Source: Varroa destructor
Taxonomy: Eukaryota > Arthropoda > Arachnida > Mesostigmata > Varroidae
Direction: 5' to 3'
DNA length: 64,000 bases
NCBI RefSeq assembly: GCF_002443255.2
Contig: NW_019211456.1
Coordinates: forward strand, 54,787,743 to 54,851,742
The notes beneath the pieces are model-generated. The model was not told the origin of the DNA. It worked only from the letters and a program-made list of their open reading frames with translations, and ran no database searches. The position numbers and the translations under genes were made by a program. This document shows, one piece after another, positions 1-15,200 of the stretch. The stretch's first letter is position 1. Each line of letters begins with the position of its first letter.

Positions 1-3000
1 GCTTGTGTGTTTCAGGCAATTTGTAGCAACACCTATTTATAACAAGAATTAAGGTAAAATAGGAATGACTATAGACTGAACGCACAAGCGTCAGTGACCT
101 GCAGTCTATTCGATAAGTTTCTGTCGATCATATAAATTTTGGCCGGTACGGACACAAATAGCCCCAGCAGCAAGACTTCTCTAAGGAGAAATCAGCATCT
201 ACTCAACTCCTTCAAACGGTTTACGTTGGTCGTTACTTGTAAAAAGAACTTTTTTTAATCGCACAGGGTGTACCAGCGGAATATATTTTCTTATTCTGAC
301 TTCAACAAAAGTTATAATGCATTTTTTTTATTAAAGATCGTTAATCTAGATTAGTTCTTCAATTAATCATTTTGTAGGGTTGCTAGTTTTCTTTATTTAT
401 AGAACTTCGGAATTTTCTCATAATTTTTTTTTGTTGATATCAGTGGGTTTGATTGGGTTAAAGCAGGTAAAAGCGGAGCCCATGATGTATGCGGCTCTAA
501 TGTGCGCACTGCCGTATACAGAATAGGGCATTCAAATAAGCACAAATTTTGTTGGAAAGCTTCTAATAGTGGGCACCCGTTCATTTGCTATTTTTGGCAC
601 CGAGGAAAACCAATTTTTTTCTAGAACAAAACGACAAACTCATTACAACAAATGTAATATAGTGTCTTGCCGTTTAATAACGTATAATAGACAACAAAGT
701 TATAGTACTGTTATAGCCGAGTAGAGAATATCACGTTCTGAGCAGGGCCAGAAAATAGGGGGGAAATAGAAATATCTCTGCGTCGGAAGCATTGTGACAA
801 GATAATGAATTTCCTTGGATCCCCAAAGGAGAAGACGTAGGCCCCCTATTTCGGCAACCTATTTTGAGAAATTCGAGGAGGATTTGCACGCAACAAGCGA
901 AAAATAGTAAAATGGTTCATATTTTTCATCGTAAAAACATTAAGTACAATAATAGGTGGTAAAACTCAAGGTTTATTATCTCCTGACTTTTTAAAGATGA
1001 AACGTCAAGAAATTGGCTCAACTAGTAAACTAGTTTTGTATACTTTATAAATGAAAGACTAAGACCAGTGCATAGTTCTTAGATCTTCTGTCTCCTTGTT
1101 AAAAAATAAAGCGGTGCAATTAACAGCTTGTAGACAGACGCAGACGAACTTCGTACGAAAAGCAAAATTTTACTGCAGTGTATTGGAACACCACATACCC
1201 TTTTTAGAAAATGTCGATTTTAAACTATGTAATGTATGTTGTATTACAAATTATCCCATTTTCTTCTGTAATATATCCTGTGCTTTCATTATAATCAAAC
1301 CATCACTTTGGTACCGTTAACCCGTTATATCTTATGAGTATTCTAGTTATTGGGTTATTCGAGATGAAACTAACGTTAGAGTTTTCATGTAAATAGTGCG
1401 CCACTTAGGACACTACGAAAGTATTTTGTAAATTCGATGTTTTTTTAAAATCATATCTTGCGCCATTGTCTAAATCTCGAACCATTAAGCAACTTTTCTA
1501 TTTAGATAATTCGTAAATCATCAACGATTTTTGAAATGACTGCCCAAAAAATAGTTTTCCCACCAGTTTTCATTGAAGTCTAGACTTTAAATGATTTTTT
1601 GCGAAAAGAAAATATACTCTGTTATTTTATGCATTATATTTTTTCATGGAAGTATACTTATATGCAAAAAATCAGAAAGATCATTTTTGGCACATATTAA
1701 GGAATGTAGAACTATATGGACCAAAAGCTAATGCTGTCGTTAAAAACAATGTTATGGAAAAACCATAGAAACTGTATTCGTATATTATTCTAGGACTCCT
1801 CTGTTGTGTGACCGAAATGGACTTACTTAAATTCACTCATTTTCAAGAAAATAATAATTTAAAATATGTCATTTGCCATATAGACCCACAAGGTTGGGGT
1901 TATACAGCCTGGAGGTGAGCGTAGTCCGGCCACTAAAGATTTTGGACGAAGAAATCAGTTGTTTGACAAAACTAAAAGAAAAATGCTTTTAAATATAGAC
2001 AATATTCAGATTATGGCTGGAGAAGCCATTTGTTTACTATAAATTAGACAAGTTTACGATTACGATTCGTTCACTACAGGCCACAAGGCTCTACTGCGCG
2101 GTGTGAAGCCGTCTTTAATATATGTGTACACCATTCTCTGAAGCAGAGTTGACCGCACTGAAATCTATATAACTAGTATAATTATTTATGATTCTGGTAT
2201 AAATCATTATGGAATATTCTTATTTATGATTTCATAATTATCCACGATAAGGTGCGTTTGAACAATGCATTATGGCAATAAGGTCATGGCAATGTGTTTC
2301 AAAGACTAATATGCCTGGCACGTTGTTCTGTGTTGTTGTACTCTGAAACCGTTTAGTTCTTTTAATTTCTCCATAAAATTAGCATCGAAGGCATCCGGTC
2401 CTATATGTTCTCGAAATGAAGTGTATACATATGAAGTGCCCAAGGTTATTGTGTAAGCTTGTTATATTGTAATATAGCTCAATATAATATAATGACTTCT
2501 ACAAATTAATTCTTTTCAGCATCGCCTTTGAAGGCGTGGCTTTGGGACAGACGAAATGGTGATACAAAAAGGAAGTCCTTATTTCACTTCTTTTTCGTTC
2601 AACAAGAGTTCGATGAAATGCGAACATTCATCCGTCGCACGTAATTTTACCTTTTGTAATCTTATTAAACGAAAAAAATCTTGTGTCGCGAACAGGAGTA
2701 GATTTTTTAATGCGCGTGTATTTCAAAGGCTTGGTAATATTAAAATATAAACCTTCAATTGCTAGAAAAAAATCAGAATGGCTCATACAGCCCTGTTCCG
2801 AGTACCCCTATTTTCCCCTATATGTGAACTCTTGCTAGTGTAAGTATCCTAATATAAGATGCTATCTGCATCCCGAGGATATTTGAAATCAGTATATTTT
2901 ATCATGCCATAAGGACCTGTCATTGATTGCACCTTTCTGACAAGCGTTAAGGCAGTTTTAGACCTTAGATATCTTTTTAAAACAAGCCTTGACGCTTCTA

Positions 3001-3810
3001 TATAGCCATGTAATAAGTGACCATATCTGTGGTTTGATACGAAGTGTTCCAACTAATTTATTAATTAATACAAAGAAATATCCATCATCCTTTTGGGCCC
3101 TTATACTCGCGATGCCTGAAACGGTTGTAAACCTCTTTGCTTGAAATGAATATTATCCCCAGGGGAATTACAGTTTTGTTCCTTCTAACATATTTGACCA
3201 ACTGGCTCTTTAGCTCGATCATTACAAGGTATAGTATAAAGGAGAGTTAGATCAAACACAGTGTTGTACGATAACCACGATCCAAGTGTAATGAAACTAC
3301 GTAAATTTCTATTTACAAACGTTTCTATAGCAATTCCTCAAACAAAGTCAGTTATCGTGTATTTTAGTCTCCTATAGTTTTGATAGTGAGAAAGAAAATA
3401 ATGGAGTTTGAGTATTAAATTTATGAGACTATATCTTTGTATGAGTGATTTTTTTTGTCTTCTGTCGTTAAGCAACAAATATATATAAATTCATGCTGTA
3501 TTTACACTTCAACCGTGAAGAGGTCTCTGTCTCGGCCAAACTTGGCTTTTGCAATGTCCGTAGTGTTAGGTATTTGTAGACCATCAGAAGCCTGGTCAGA
3601 TACAGCCTAATGCTGGTTATATGCATACACATCACACATGAATGGAGCGAAGGGAGGCAGTAGAAGAACGAAACGGCTTTTGTTTGTCCACCATTATTTC
3701 CTCTCCTTTAACATCAAAGGTAATACTAAATGTGCAATCGGCTAGTCCTAGCCATGTAGTCGCTTACGTGCGTACTACCAGCGTTTAAATTTGATCTCAA
3801 CCAATGACTA
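1..3810. other. 3' flank of gene A, no gene seen
   Basis: AT-rich sequence with only short frames that match nothing recognised. No canonical polyadenylation signal was identified for gene A (a minus-strand AATAAA would read TTTATT here), so its 3' end is open. Confidence 0.5.
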
Positions 3811-4147
3811 TCACTCGGTAGACCCAGTTACGACGGTAACATAACTCGTGTTCGCTTTATGTTCGCCTGTTAAATGATGTATATTAGTCCCAGATGTTGT
3901 TGTGGCTGATGTTGTTCCACTTATTTGTATAGGGATAGGTTGCTGAGAATGAACTCTACCCTGACGTAAACTCATACTTCCAATGGTGCCCGACGCGGAG
4001 CCGAAGCCATTGCCCTTGATTGCGCTTACATCAGCCAATAATAGCTCGCGCCGGATTACTTCATTACGTTGCTGTTCCTGTAAAAACCTGGTTTCCGCGT
4101 CAAGCTTCCGCCTTTGGGCAGCTATAAGCTCGCGTTCTTCGGCTAAT
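3811..4147 (-). CDS. Gene A coding exon 7 (C-terminus, second RKLDAET repeat)
   Basis: The acceptor CGATTTTTCCAG precedes ATTAGCC. The exon continues LAEERELIAAQRRKLDAET, a charged helix like that of exon 6, then a Gly/Ser/Thr/Gln-rich tail ending VTGSTE and a TGA stop at 3811-3813. The tail has no recognised domain. The upstream frame closes just before the acceptor, which supports the boundary. Confidence 0.75.
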
Positions 4148-7100
4148 CTGGAAAAATCGAGTATCTAAAAATTATTTCATTTGAAGATATGTCGTCTATG
4201 GAAGTTCAACAACTGACTATATTTAATTAACTGAAAATAAGCGCAAATTCATATAAGCGCTACAGGCCAAGCAGTAATGTTCGTCAAATAAACACAAGAA
4301 CCTGTATAAATCGTATAACCAACCCTTAAAAAAAGGTATACATATGTTTATACGTACAGATGAAATAATTCTCGGAGATGGCGTATCAGTAGACTGGTGT
4401 CCTGCTACTTCGGCACGCCAATTTTACATCAGTGTGTCGCCAAAAAATTAGTGGGTAAGTTTCGAATACTCAGTAATTTTATAATTAATTGTATAATATA
4501 AGCAATGAGCCCGTCTACGCCTAACATCGTTTGCATCTTGACACTTATGATCGACGTAATCCAAAAACGGTTCTACTAACTTGGAAATTCTGGCTAAATA
4601 ACAGGCGGACTACCAATGAATCAAGGAAGAAGAAACAATATATATATACATTTTTTTTTGTTTTTCTAGATCCCTTATCCTTGGGTTATACGGTCTTGTA
4701 TATTATGCCTATGCATGGCTGTTGCACCTCCATTTGAAAATATAGCTTATTTCTCCTGAAGCTACCGTGTAACAAGGGTATCCGTTTTCGCCGATCCACT
4801 TTTGTCTCACCAGAATAAGCCTCTGTGGCCATTTGTCAACCTAATATATTTTACAGCACGCCCAGCAGCTCGTGGCTTCCTTCTAATAGCCACTTTTAAC
4901 TTTAGTACAGAAAGTCTCACAAGTTCCTGGTTTCAGATAAACAACACTTTTGCTAAAGTTTATACTTCAACCATATTTCCTGCATGTGGGCGCCATTTAG
5001 GCTATATAGAGATGGCGGGCTGGGATTAAACAGCCTCCGCCAGTCACTCTCATATAAGAAAGAGATACTCTACGCTAGTAACGATATTCACAAAAAACTG
5101 ATTTTAATAATTCAAAATACATTATGTCTAGTTATTGGCCATTAGTTTTTTAAGAAACTGCCGATTATTCTGCTCAGCATTGATAAATTTAAACTCAACA
5201 GGATACGTACGTTTCCAGCTAAGTAAAGCCGTTTATGTTTAAAATGGAGAAATATTCTATAGAATTTGGCTTCCTTGTCAAAGATTAAGCAAGCATTTAC
5301 AAGGAGCTACAGATGCACTTACTGAGATAATGTGCAACATCTATAAGATTTCAGTCGAAATGCGTTCAGTTGAATGCATAGATGCTGTGACCATCAAAAA
5401 GCATTTATATATACATGAAAATTTTTCTTTTTTTCTATTACTGTTTGGTACTTTTGACCAGGCGTGGATAAAAAAAAAAATTGGTCTTTATAATATTAAT
5501 ACTCAAGTGGTACTATGAATTTTCCCATAATAAATAAACTTTTAAAACAATAACAACACGTCCTCTCATTTCCAACCTTTTTCGCCTTTCATCGAACATT
5601 TTCGCTTCGTAAAAATGTCTCTGTTTCTGTTCACGGATCATCTCTGTTTCGGCGTCAAGCTTTCGTTTTGTAGCCACTAAAACTTTTCTGACAAGTACAG
5701 CTGTCATAGTTGCCCGCGCGACTAAGCGACTCTTTGGCGAAGATGTGATCGCCGTGCCTGGCGCTCCGCTTGTACCAGTTGTGTTCGTGTCTTGAAAATA
5801 CCTGTCATGAGCAAAGAGAGAAGGCGAAAAGCACATCTAAAGGCATTAAATATACGGATCTGACCAATTCGTATGATCATACATGTGTGCATTTTAAAAA
5901 CAGAGCACGACCTTACTAATTACTTTAATTATATGTGATATCCATACTTATGACATTAAGGTAACGAACCTGAACAACAGCACTATTCATCTTGAACGTT
6001 AATTAGAGTGTCCGCTTCACTCAAGTCATTATGACAGTTAAATTGTAAACAGTCCACCTTTAAAAAAGGATCGCTATATGACACAAGGACGCATTCTTCT
6101 TATTCAACATTATTTTAAAAGCTAGCTTACTACGGCTCTTTAATTACTTATAGTTTTAGCATACAAAGTGTCACAAATGCATCAACTATGGAAAGAATAA
6201 GTGGGGTTTTAGAAGACTTAGTAGATTATTTACAGTAGAAAAGCACGGCCGCCTCATGAATCAATACAAAAATTTATTCAAGCAACCAGACAGACAGGCG
6301 CATCCATGCCGAGCTTGTGCAACACCATGACTGGGCGATCTTGATTGGTCAAATCGCCCAGTAGTGGTGGGTTGCGAAGCAGATTATAACGGCATCATTA
6401 AACCCTCATACAGCCCGTACTTCGCTGCCTTTATCCTAGTAAACAAAAAAAAGACACCTACATCGGATTCCGCTGACTCAACGTCACCATAAAACGATAC
6501 ACATAGGCGCGACCCTGAACTATTTTGACAACTTCATAACCCAGTCACCTAACTTCGACATCCGTATAACGCACCCGCAGAAAGTTTTGATGGCCATTGA
6601 CTTTGCTGGCCTGCGTAAAAAACTGTTGCATATTTGCAACCCAAAAGATCAGTTGATAAGGTAACAAAGTTGCACCCGCCGGTATTCGCTGGGATCTTAT
6701 AAAGGTATGAGTAGGGGAAACTACTTCTCTTGGTCTTAACTAACCATTCAAGAGGTTTTTACGCCTAGTCTCCTGTTATCAGGACTTTATACGGTACTTT
6801 ACGCGAACCGCAAGCCTGTCGTTAGCACGAAGAACTTTGTTTAACACGCGAAGCACGATGGAGATTGTTGCAGTCCACACAAGAACCCACAGGAGTCCAT
6901 CCTGTGCCACTTTTGGCAGAATCTGAAAACGAGCTTGCAAATGAATGGTATTGGACCTGGGCTAGAAAAAGTACTAGTCCAGGCAAAAAGGCTAATGTCG
7001 ACCATCGAAAAGTTTCGACCGTATTTCTATATGAGACACTTCAAGGTTGTGATTGACAGCACTTCACTGAAGTATATGAGAACAGAGACGAACCTTTGTA

Positions 7101-9145
7101 CTAATTCTGTGAGCTCTAACCCTACTTACGCCGTCTTAAATACGATCTACTTAAGGCCGTCCACAGGAAGGGGTGCTGGTACAAGGTCTCGCTCTCGAGT
7201 TTAATAAGGTTCGGACAATGCAGAGAAACAACCTGAGCATGGTAATCGCCAAATTGAAGGGAGGGACTCATCCTTTAACGTATGCAAGGACAACCTGATT
7301 TACCGGGTTGAGAAAGGAGAAATTCGGCTTCATTTTCCATCGTACGAAATGGAAGAAACTGCCACTTTTTGTCACTTGAAGAAGTAAGGAAGCGCACGTT
7401 GGTATCCAGAAGATGTTACTATACGCTTAAGGACGTTTCTGTATAATGGCGGAGCTTAGAACGCGGATTCGGAATGTGTTGGCCCTGTGTAACTTCTACC
7501 AGAGGCGGAACCGAAATCCAGCGCGGCGTGGCGCTATGCATTTATTTTTTTTAATGCCGGTTTATTTTTTTTAAAATGCGTTTACATTTCATGAGTTTCC
7601 TTAGAATTCCAAACATGACGACTTTTTTTTACAGGGAAAGCGGGATTTTTATTTCTTGGGGCGGGTTGCAGACTATCTCAAGAGAAACCACATCGGGCTT
7701 ACGCAGCTGTTGGACACCTGCCATTCGATAAGCAGGTCGAGCATATAATTCGGAAAGTCTAGGCTCCCTAATGGCGGATAGACACAACTCCCTCCAGGAT
7801 CCGCTGCTTGGGCACGGTTTTCGCTCAACATATCTACAAATGAGACCTTTAGGATGACCTTGGTAAAATTGCTCTTCGCTTACCGGGTTGTATTCTTTGA
7901 ATGACATCCTTTCTATAAGGACGTTGCAAGACGGGATGTCATAGAATTGTGCTGAAGCGCGTGCCGTAGATATAAATTGTATCATAACTCCTATTATTTA
8001 CTAAGTGGCCGAAAAATATTGGCGATTTTTAAGCCATGATTAAAACAAGTAATTGTTGTCTTTTAAAACAATATTGATGAACTAAATATGTGTCATTTTT
8101 TATCGAATCATCATATTTATCGAATACCTTCTGCCTTTTTTCTAGTAACATTATAATCTTAACACTGTAGGACATCTCTGGTTTCGGGGCTAATAATCGT
8201 GGCAAGTAATCTCTGCATCCCCCCATTGAGACTAAGTCAACATACTTGAAGTAGTTCTACCGAGACAGAGGCAGATAATGGTTTAATGGTCCGAGACCCG
8301 AGTTATATAGCAGACACAGTAAAATGTCTCATTCAATTTTCGTCTATCAGTTTTCTCTCATTTTCACTGGATGGCTAAAGATGTGTGCGGCCTGGCATCT
8401 TCATAATGGATAACGACGCCCCTCGTTGAATATTTTGTTCATGGCTTGCTGTAATCTTGTCAGTTGTCGACAATAAACCTCCGAGTCAATCGTTTTGCCG
8501 GAAAAGCAGCAACTTATAATGCACGACTGTTTTTCGATCATACCAAAAACGTAGAATTACCTTCTTTGGCGTTCGGCTTTACCACAAACCGTGGAGGTTT
8601 ACTTTACTTCCACCATGATTTTTCTGTCAATTCGTGAGACAAAAAATATCGGGCCTTTTTTGTAGTCAACTTCCTTCAAATGGTTTAAAACTGTTCGGTG
8701 GTAAATAATTAGTTTATTGGTGATATTATAGCTACTCACTTAATGTTTCATCGTTCCTGTTTGTAATGGATCAACCATCACTAGAAGCATTTTTCGCATA
8801 GAAATTTTTAGGACGAACACGACAAAAGCATTTTTTATTGTTTCTTTCAATAAAGTATCTTTATCATAAACAGCAAAATTTTTGATAGATTGGACCAGCA
8901 TGTACTTTTAGCAGAATAAAGTTGTAAAATAAACCAGTTTTTTCGCAGATTTTATCTTAGAAGCCCTCAACGTTATTTTATCTTAGCGTAATCTCAAAAA
9001 AGGCATATTAATCGTTTTAACACGTTTACTACTGTCAAATATCAACCTTCAAATGCCGTCCACATCAACCCGGATCACCTGATTTATGTGACCTTAAAGC
9101 TATATAGCCAGACAGACCATTAATACCCTTCAGCGAACTTATTAA

Positions 9146-9200
<55 letters not shown>

Positions 9201-12200
9201 AGCATAGACTTAGTCGCTTAAGAGCAAGAAATAGTATAAATGGTTGCTACTAAACAACCGATTTCTGTGGAAGCTGTGCCAAGATGCGAGGTGGAATCAC
9301 TTGAAGTTCCATAAGAGAAGGCAAAGGAGAAGATAAAAGTAATGAAATGTATAACTGTATAATGAAGTGATGTTTTCTTTGTAACACAACAAATATGATC
9401 CCTTAAAGGGATCCTTATAGCCTTAGATATCCCCAAGCAACCTTCATGTTAATTTAGTCAAATATTACGCTGATATTTGGTTAGTTGCAATTCAATTATA
9501 ATAACAACGTCTTCATACGTTGTCTAAACGAGAAGAAGTTAAGTCTAATATTTGGTTATTTTATTGGCTTACTGTTCCGTGGCGGTGTTTTGCTGAGCAG
9601 CACCAGAAATGACTTGGGCTGTTGTCGATGGCCCACCGTAAATGATCGTTTTTACAATGTCGTCCAAGGCTATATTACTGGCTTCGGTTCCCACAGAACT
9701 AACATTGACCGGTAGCTGAGTTTGTGATGGTTGCGCTAATCCAATGTTCGCCTAAAACAAAAATAAACATGAGCGCAGAGTTTTTGGCTATGATTCGAAA
9801 TCTAATGGATTCACTAATAGACTGTGGAATTAACAGGACAGGTAAAAATATGGTTATCTAAATTGGGTACGATATGATCAGGTTTTGGCTTTTTGACCGT
9901 TATTTTCACGACATTTTTCTAACTGTAAAATCCTTTTTTTTTGGTATAATAGATCAGATTTAAGGGAAACTATTTTTGACAAGCAATCTCGAAGCAATCA
10001 GTCAGTTGAGGTCAGCAGCAAAAAGTCTGCCTGGCCTTACAGTACGAAACCATCTTGGATCAAAATGGATAGGCTTTAACTACCGTTTCGGCAGCAGATG
10101 AATTCTTCGATAAATGAAACAGGTACCCATAACGCTGACCCATTATAGATGCCTCTTTCATTGAATTTCCGCCAATTAAATCACGTGCCCCTAAGGCAGT
10201 GTTATATGAACTTGAACATATATCATCCCATGGAACAGCAATAAGCCAAGCGCAATAAAAATTTCATCATCAAGTTGCTAAAAGCAGGCGGAAGTAAATG
10301 TCATACAGGAAAATCACGTCTCGCAATATTCGCTTATTGTCAATTTATTAAGCAGTTAAACAAGTTCAGTCATTTCACTTGGTTTCAGAAAAAGGTTCAT
10401 AGAAAAGTGTTTTTTTCAGGAAGCACGAAATCTACCAAAGTGTCTATGTGTCGACATGTTTGAAATCTGGTTACAACATACGAAAAAATGACTGTTATTT
10501 TTTATCCTAATATGGTCGCTAAAATTAAGTCACTTTACAGCTCATCGCATCCCTTGTGAATTTTAGGAGAGACTAGCTACAAGCCGAAGAATATTGATTT
10601 AGATGAGGCTAGCTATAGCTTGGAACATTGTCTACAAATACGTACTACACCTGCGGCATTCTCCACGCGGACCCAAAGCGCTGCCGTAAGTAAACGGCTT
10701 AGAAGTTACAACAGGGGGGGGGGGGGGGGGCTAAACACAGTCGTGGAAATTCAGCTCAAGATCAATAAAGCCAACCGCGCCATTTATAAATGAATGTCAG
10801 CAGTTGGATTTCCACTGGCATGAGAAAAAGCAAAGCTATCTTACTTATCGAAAAGTCGCAAGTACGCTCATTATTCTGCTTTCCGCTGGCAGCAAGAGTA
10901 AAATAGTAAATTACGCTGAATACATTTGAAAACTTCTGGGACACAGCATGTGAGGACGGCCATCGTAAAGACCTGCAGGGGTATCCGAGGTATCCATACC
11001 CCGAAACGGGCTAAACAAGGTCGCTTCATAATACCGACTGCAGAATCTATAACTCTCCTTAATCCAGCGGTTTGGTGAAGCAATTCGATGGTTACATGTG
11101 CGAATTAGAGACTCTTTCGAAAAAGGCAAGGAACCCTAACGTTATGTGTCATAGAGTCTTATAGAACGGTCAGTATAGAAGCATGCTGCGTTTTGGCCGC
11201 AACCCTAGCATAAAATTTAAACACAGAGGTTTTAAGTCGTCACTCTATAGATTCGAAAGGTTTTGGCCCTGACATGCATGCATTACGACAAAGGACGATT
11301 TTGCTACATTCAACTAGGCTGCCGCTATGGCCTGGAGTATGAAAGAACTATAGTGAGGACGAAAGCACTTGAAAAATGGGGGCGCAAGGACGCCTTGCAA
11401 GTGAAAGGTCTCCAATTTCTACACAGGCACGAACTAAAAGAGGTCGTTGACCCTACTTGAAACTAAATAACAGACAAGCGCGGCGACTACAGTCGAGGTC
11501 CTAGAAGAGAAGAAACGTCTCATTCGACTTTGATAAACATGGTTAAATACTGCTTTATCGAGGTCGAGGACATAATGTTCATAGGGAAATTCTTTTCTAG
11601 GCAAAATGTGCCCCTCGGTAGAAAGGGAACTGGACAGGTGACCGCGATCAATTGATTCGCAGGGCACCTACAACCTGCTCTACGAACTTGCGGTACTACT
11701 AACTGAAAATCAAGACAAGCAGTGAATTACGTTTAATAATGCTGCGATGCGCTAGTTAGTAGGTGTCTCGACAGAACCTAGTACAATCGCCGAAATAGAG
11801 TCCGCCTGGAAAGTAATAAGTCCTTCCCGTCTAATAATGTGCACAAAACATTAATTCTGTCGCCTTACAGAAAAGAAATTCGAATTTGGGTATAAACAAA
11901 CTTTCATTCCCCAGTAAATACTTTAATAAAGAGAAAAACGGCGAAAATAGCGATGATCTCTGCTCTTGATCGGTTTTTCCAAATTGTTTATGCTAAACAG
12001 GTCCCTGAAGCAATGCTTGAAGGATGGCACAGTGGCCTGTAATAGGAGGTACCGACGAATTTCAGTTATGGAAAAAGTTGTTATCAAAAAGGCAGGTAGC
12101 AGAGGACTTGCTAACCGAACTCATTTATCTATATAATAGGTTAACACATCATTACTCCGTCATCTAATGATTGCAATTTAAGCTATAGCTTCAAGCTAAT

Positions 12201-15200
12201 TGGATCTTGGTGCAGCATGGCAGTGCATTCAGTACAGGAGTCCAAACATGAAGTAAATGTACCCTGGTAGCCTACAAAAACACTATAAACAAATTACTTT
12301 CTTTCTTGAGGTTACCTTTGATACTATACAGAAATTTAAGCAGGCTAAATCGCATTGCATCAAATTAGTGTCTTCCAGTGATATCTTCTCGAATTGCAAG
12401 CTGTAAATGACGCACGAGGAAGCTAGCGTTAAAAACTACTGCTAAAAATCGCTCGCTGCGATATTTCGGCAACGCTTCTTTATTACTCAAGGTTGATGTC
12501 CATAGAAATTGCGACGCTGCTCTTAATATATTCCTAGAACACTAGCATCTATTGAACCGGAAACGCCTATTCGTCAGGACTTAGTTGGTCGTCAAGGTGT
12601 GGTGATTTAATCCTTCTTAGATTTTACAAACCTCGACGATTTCTTTCACCATCAAGTTGTCCTCAAATTGCTTTCGCCAACAACAATCGTCCCTTGACAT
12701 GGACTTCAATATTGCTGAACACATTACGCAAATATATCAGTAAAGCAACCTTCAGGCGTTCAGGGTCTATGGTTCACGAATTTCATCACTTTGTATTCCT
12801 ACTTTTCATGTCGCAGCATATGCAACCTTTATTCCAAGGAAAAAAGATCGCGTAAGGACAACGTGACCCCTTTTGACGCAACTAAAACAATTTCGAAACC
12901 GCAAGGTAATGAAAACAGAGAGAATTGCCTCATTTGCATTGATGCGTGAATAAACTGATCCAATTTGCCCTTTTTAATTAGTCTGCTAAAGACAAGATTA
13001 ATATGACGTGCGACATTGTTATGTACGTTGAAATGCGTCATATGCGGCTATACTCACGGATTCTGGGGTACACAATTGTAGCGCATGCTTGCTAGTTAGA
13101 ATTTAGCTATTGTTGTTATCAAAGAAGGAACATAAAACGCGTGTGCATAGGCCATAAGTAAATCTTTCGCGGAAATAAAGCATGATCTAATTAACCTAGG
13201 TCGAAGGTGTTTTCAATATGATAAGTTGGCGTAGCCTGGATAGTTGACTCACATTTCTAAGTTCTTTGCCATGGTAGCCATGAACATGTGAGTACTGTTT
13301 GCGGAAGTTTTAATGTTGGTAACTGTTTACTCTGAGATATTGTTACTATGTCGTTCTTTAGATCTATTGGATAGAAGCCCAAGAATTTAGCAAGACCAGC
13401 CTAAAGTAATACTTCACGGTTTATCTACAAAATTAACAAGAAAAATTATATATAGGAGCCCATCCTTAAAACTAAGCGCTCAAATTTCATTCCCCAGTCC
13501 ACTTCCGCTCAGGTAAATTTTTCAGACTCAGATGATTGATGCCACTGGATCATCCAAATTGGATAAAAAGCTCATCGCGGAATGTTTGCCGCGCAGACCA
13601 TTGAATCGAACTCAAAGCATTGCGTATTGGATTGTCACGAAAAACAAAATAAAGCTTTAACGTTTCAAAACAGCATTCACTGCTGCTGCTGGAAAAAAAT
13701 GAATAATTTATAGAATATCTTTGAATATGGAGTTTATCATCTACAAACATTTACATCTAGCTGTAGGTGCCCAATTAGTTTTGTTGTATCATCAACAACT
13801 ATTGTTGCTTACCTCGTGGTCTTCATCAGCACTATCACCGGTTTCAATATCACTCAGCTGGCCGTCATGATGATTTTGAGGGCCTTGAACGCCACCACGA
13901 CCTACATGCGGGTTGACAGGATTTAATTGCGCTCCGGAGTTTCCAACACTGACTGCCCCAACAATGTGTGGATGATGTGAAACTCCCACTTGAGGAGAAT
14001 GCGTTTGTGAAGCGTTACCGCTACTGTCAACGGTGATATTGACTGTGTACGACTGACCCTCGTTTCCTTGAAGCAACTGGATTTGATTCTCATCTCTGTA
14101 AAAATTTTGCAGTATAGCCTACATTACATATCAACCTTCGTAGGATTCTTACACTGAATATTTGTAGCACGAGAATGGTATATGTAAAAGAAGACAGGCA
14201 ACGGTCAGCTTAAATCCTTAAATTCTAGCGTGTGCCAGAGCTACACAACGCTCAAAATGAGCTTATAACAAACGGTACGCGCAGATATGCGGAATTTATA
14301 TTGGAAAATTCCTGTAGTCACTTAGCAATTCCCTAAATTTGAATTTATCAATAAGGGCAAAGATCAGAAAAAGAAGAATAATATTATACAAAGCTAAAAA
14401 ATAATGGCAAAAATAAAGTTCAAATGTTCCCTAGTATGTTAATACAGAGCACTGCTGATTTAAAAACAGAACAGATGATTACTTTTTCTTTGCTATACCT
14501 GTGCCCGTACTCGATTGGGGAGGCGTGATGTTGTTGTTGATGATGTTGATTTTGAGAGCTCTGGTGACTGTCAACATCGATCTCGATCATAATATCGCCC
14601 TGCTCATCATTCTGTTTGAGCCCGTATCTTTTTCGAAACCCCGTTAACCAACCCTGTGACGCAACGAACGATTTGACGTCGTGCATTTCAGCAAGCCGCT
14701 TTGCCGAACGCCGCACATCATCGTCCCATACGCGGCCCCCTGATCTGAGCGAGACAAACATAAAGCAAGGAAAATTACAACCATATGTGTTACCAAACTA
14801 TACTAGAAGTTCATTGTTAGCAGAACAAGTGGTATAAGAGTGCACGCACATATAAACATCACAAATAATAGAGAAAACGAGATAAATTTTTTATAAGTTA
14901 CATTTGGCTCAAAGAGACGTCCAAAACAGTTTAATATCACATTTTCGTTTTTCGCGTGATATTTATTCGGTTATGTGTATTCTGCTCTAGATTGGGACAA
15001 TATAGCATGCGAGACACGTTAATCTCATAATTCAGTACTTTTGACCTCATTTATTCAATGTATTTTTAACGACACGTCGTTTTGCCACCCTTTTTTAACG
15101 AATAGTAGTAGCAAAAAAAAAGGTCGAGTGGATTTGGACCTTAATCTTGTCTTCGGCGGAAGATGTATAATTAGGTTGAGTAACGGGTCTGTTCACTGTA

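Noticed and set aside
7629..7985. Minus-strand frame of 118 codons
   Set aside because: It adjoins the gypsy-like fragment in intron 5 of gene A. Composition is coding-like, but nothing recognisable is present, so it was not called as a gene.
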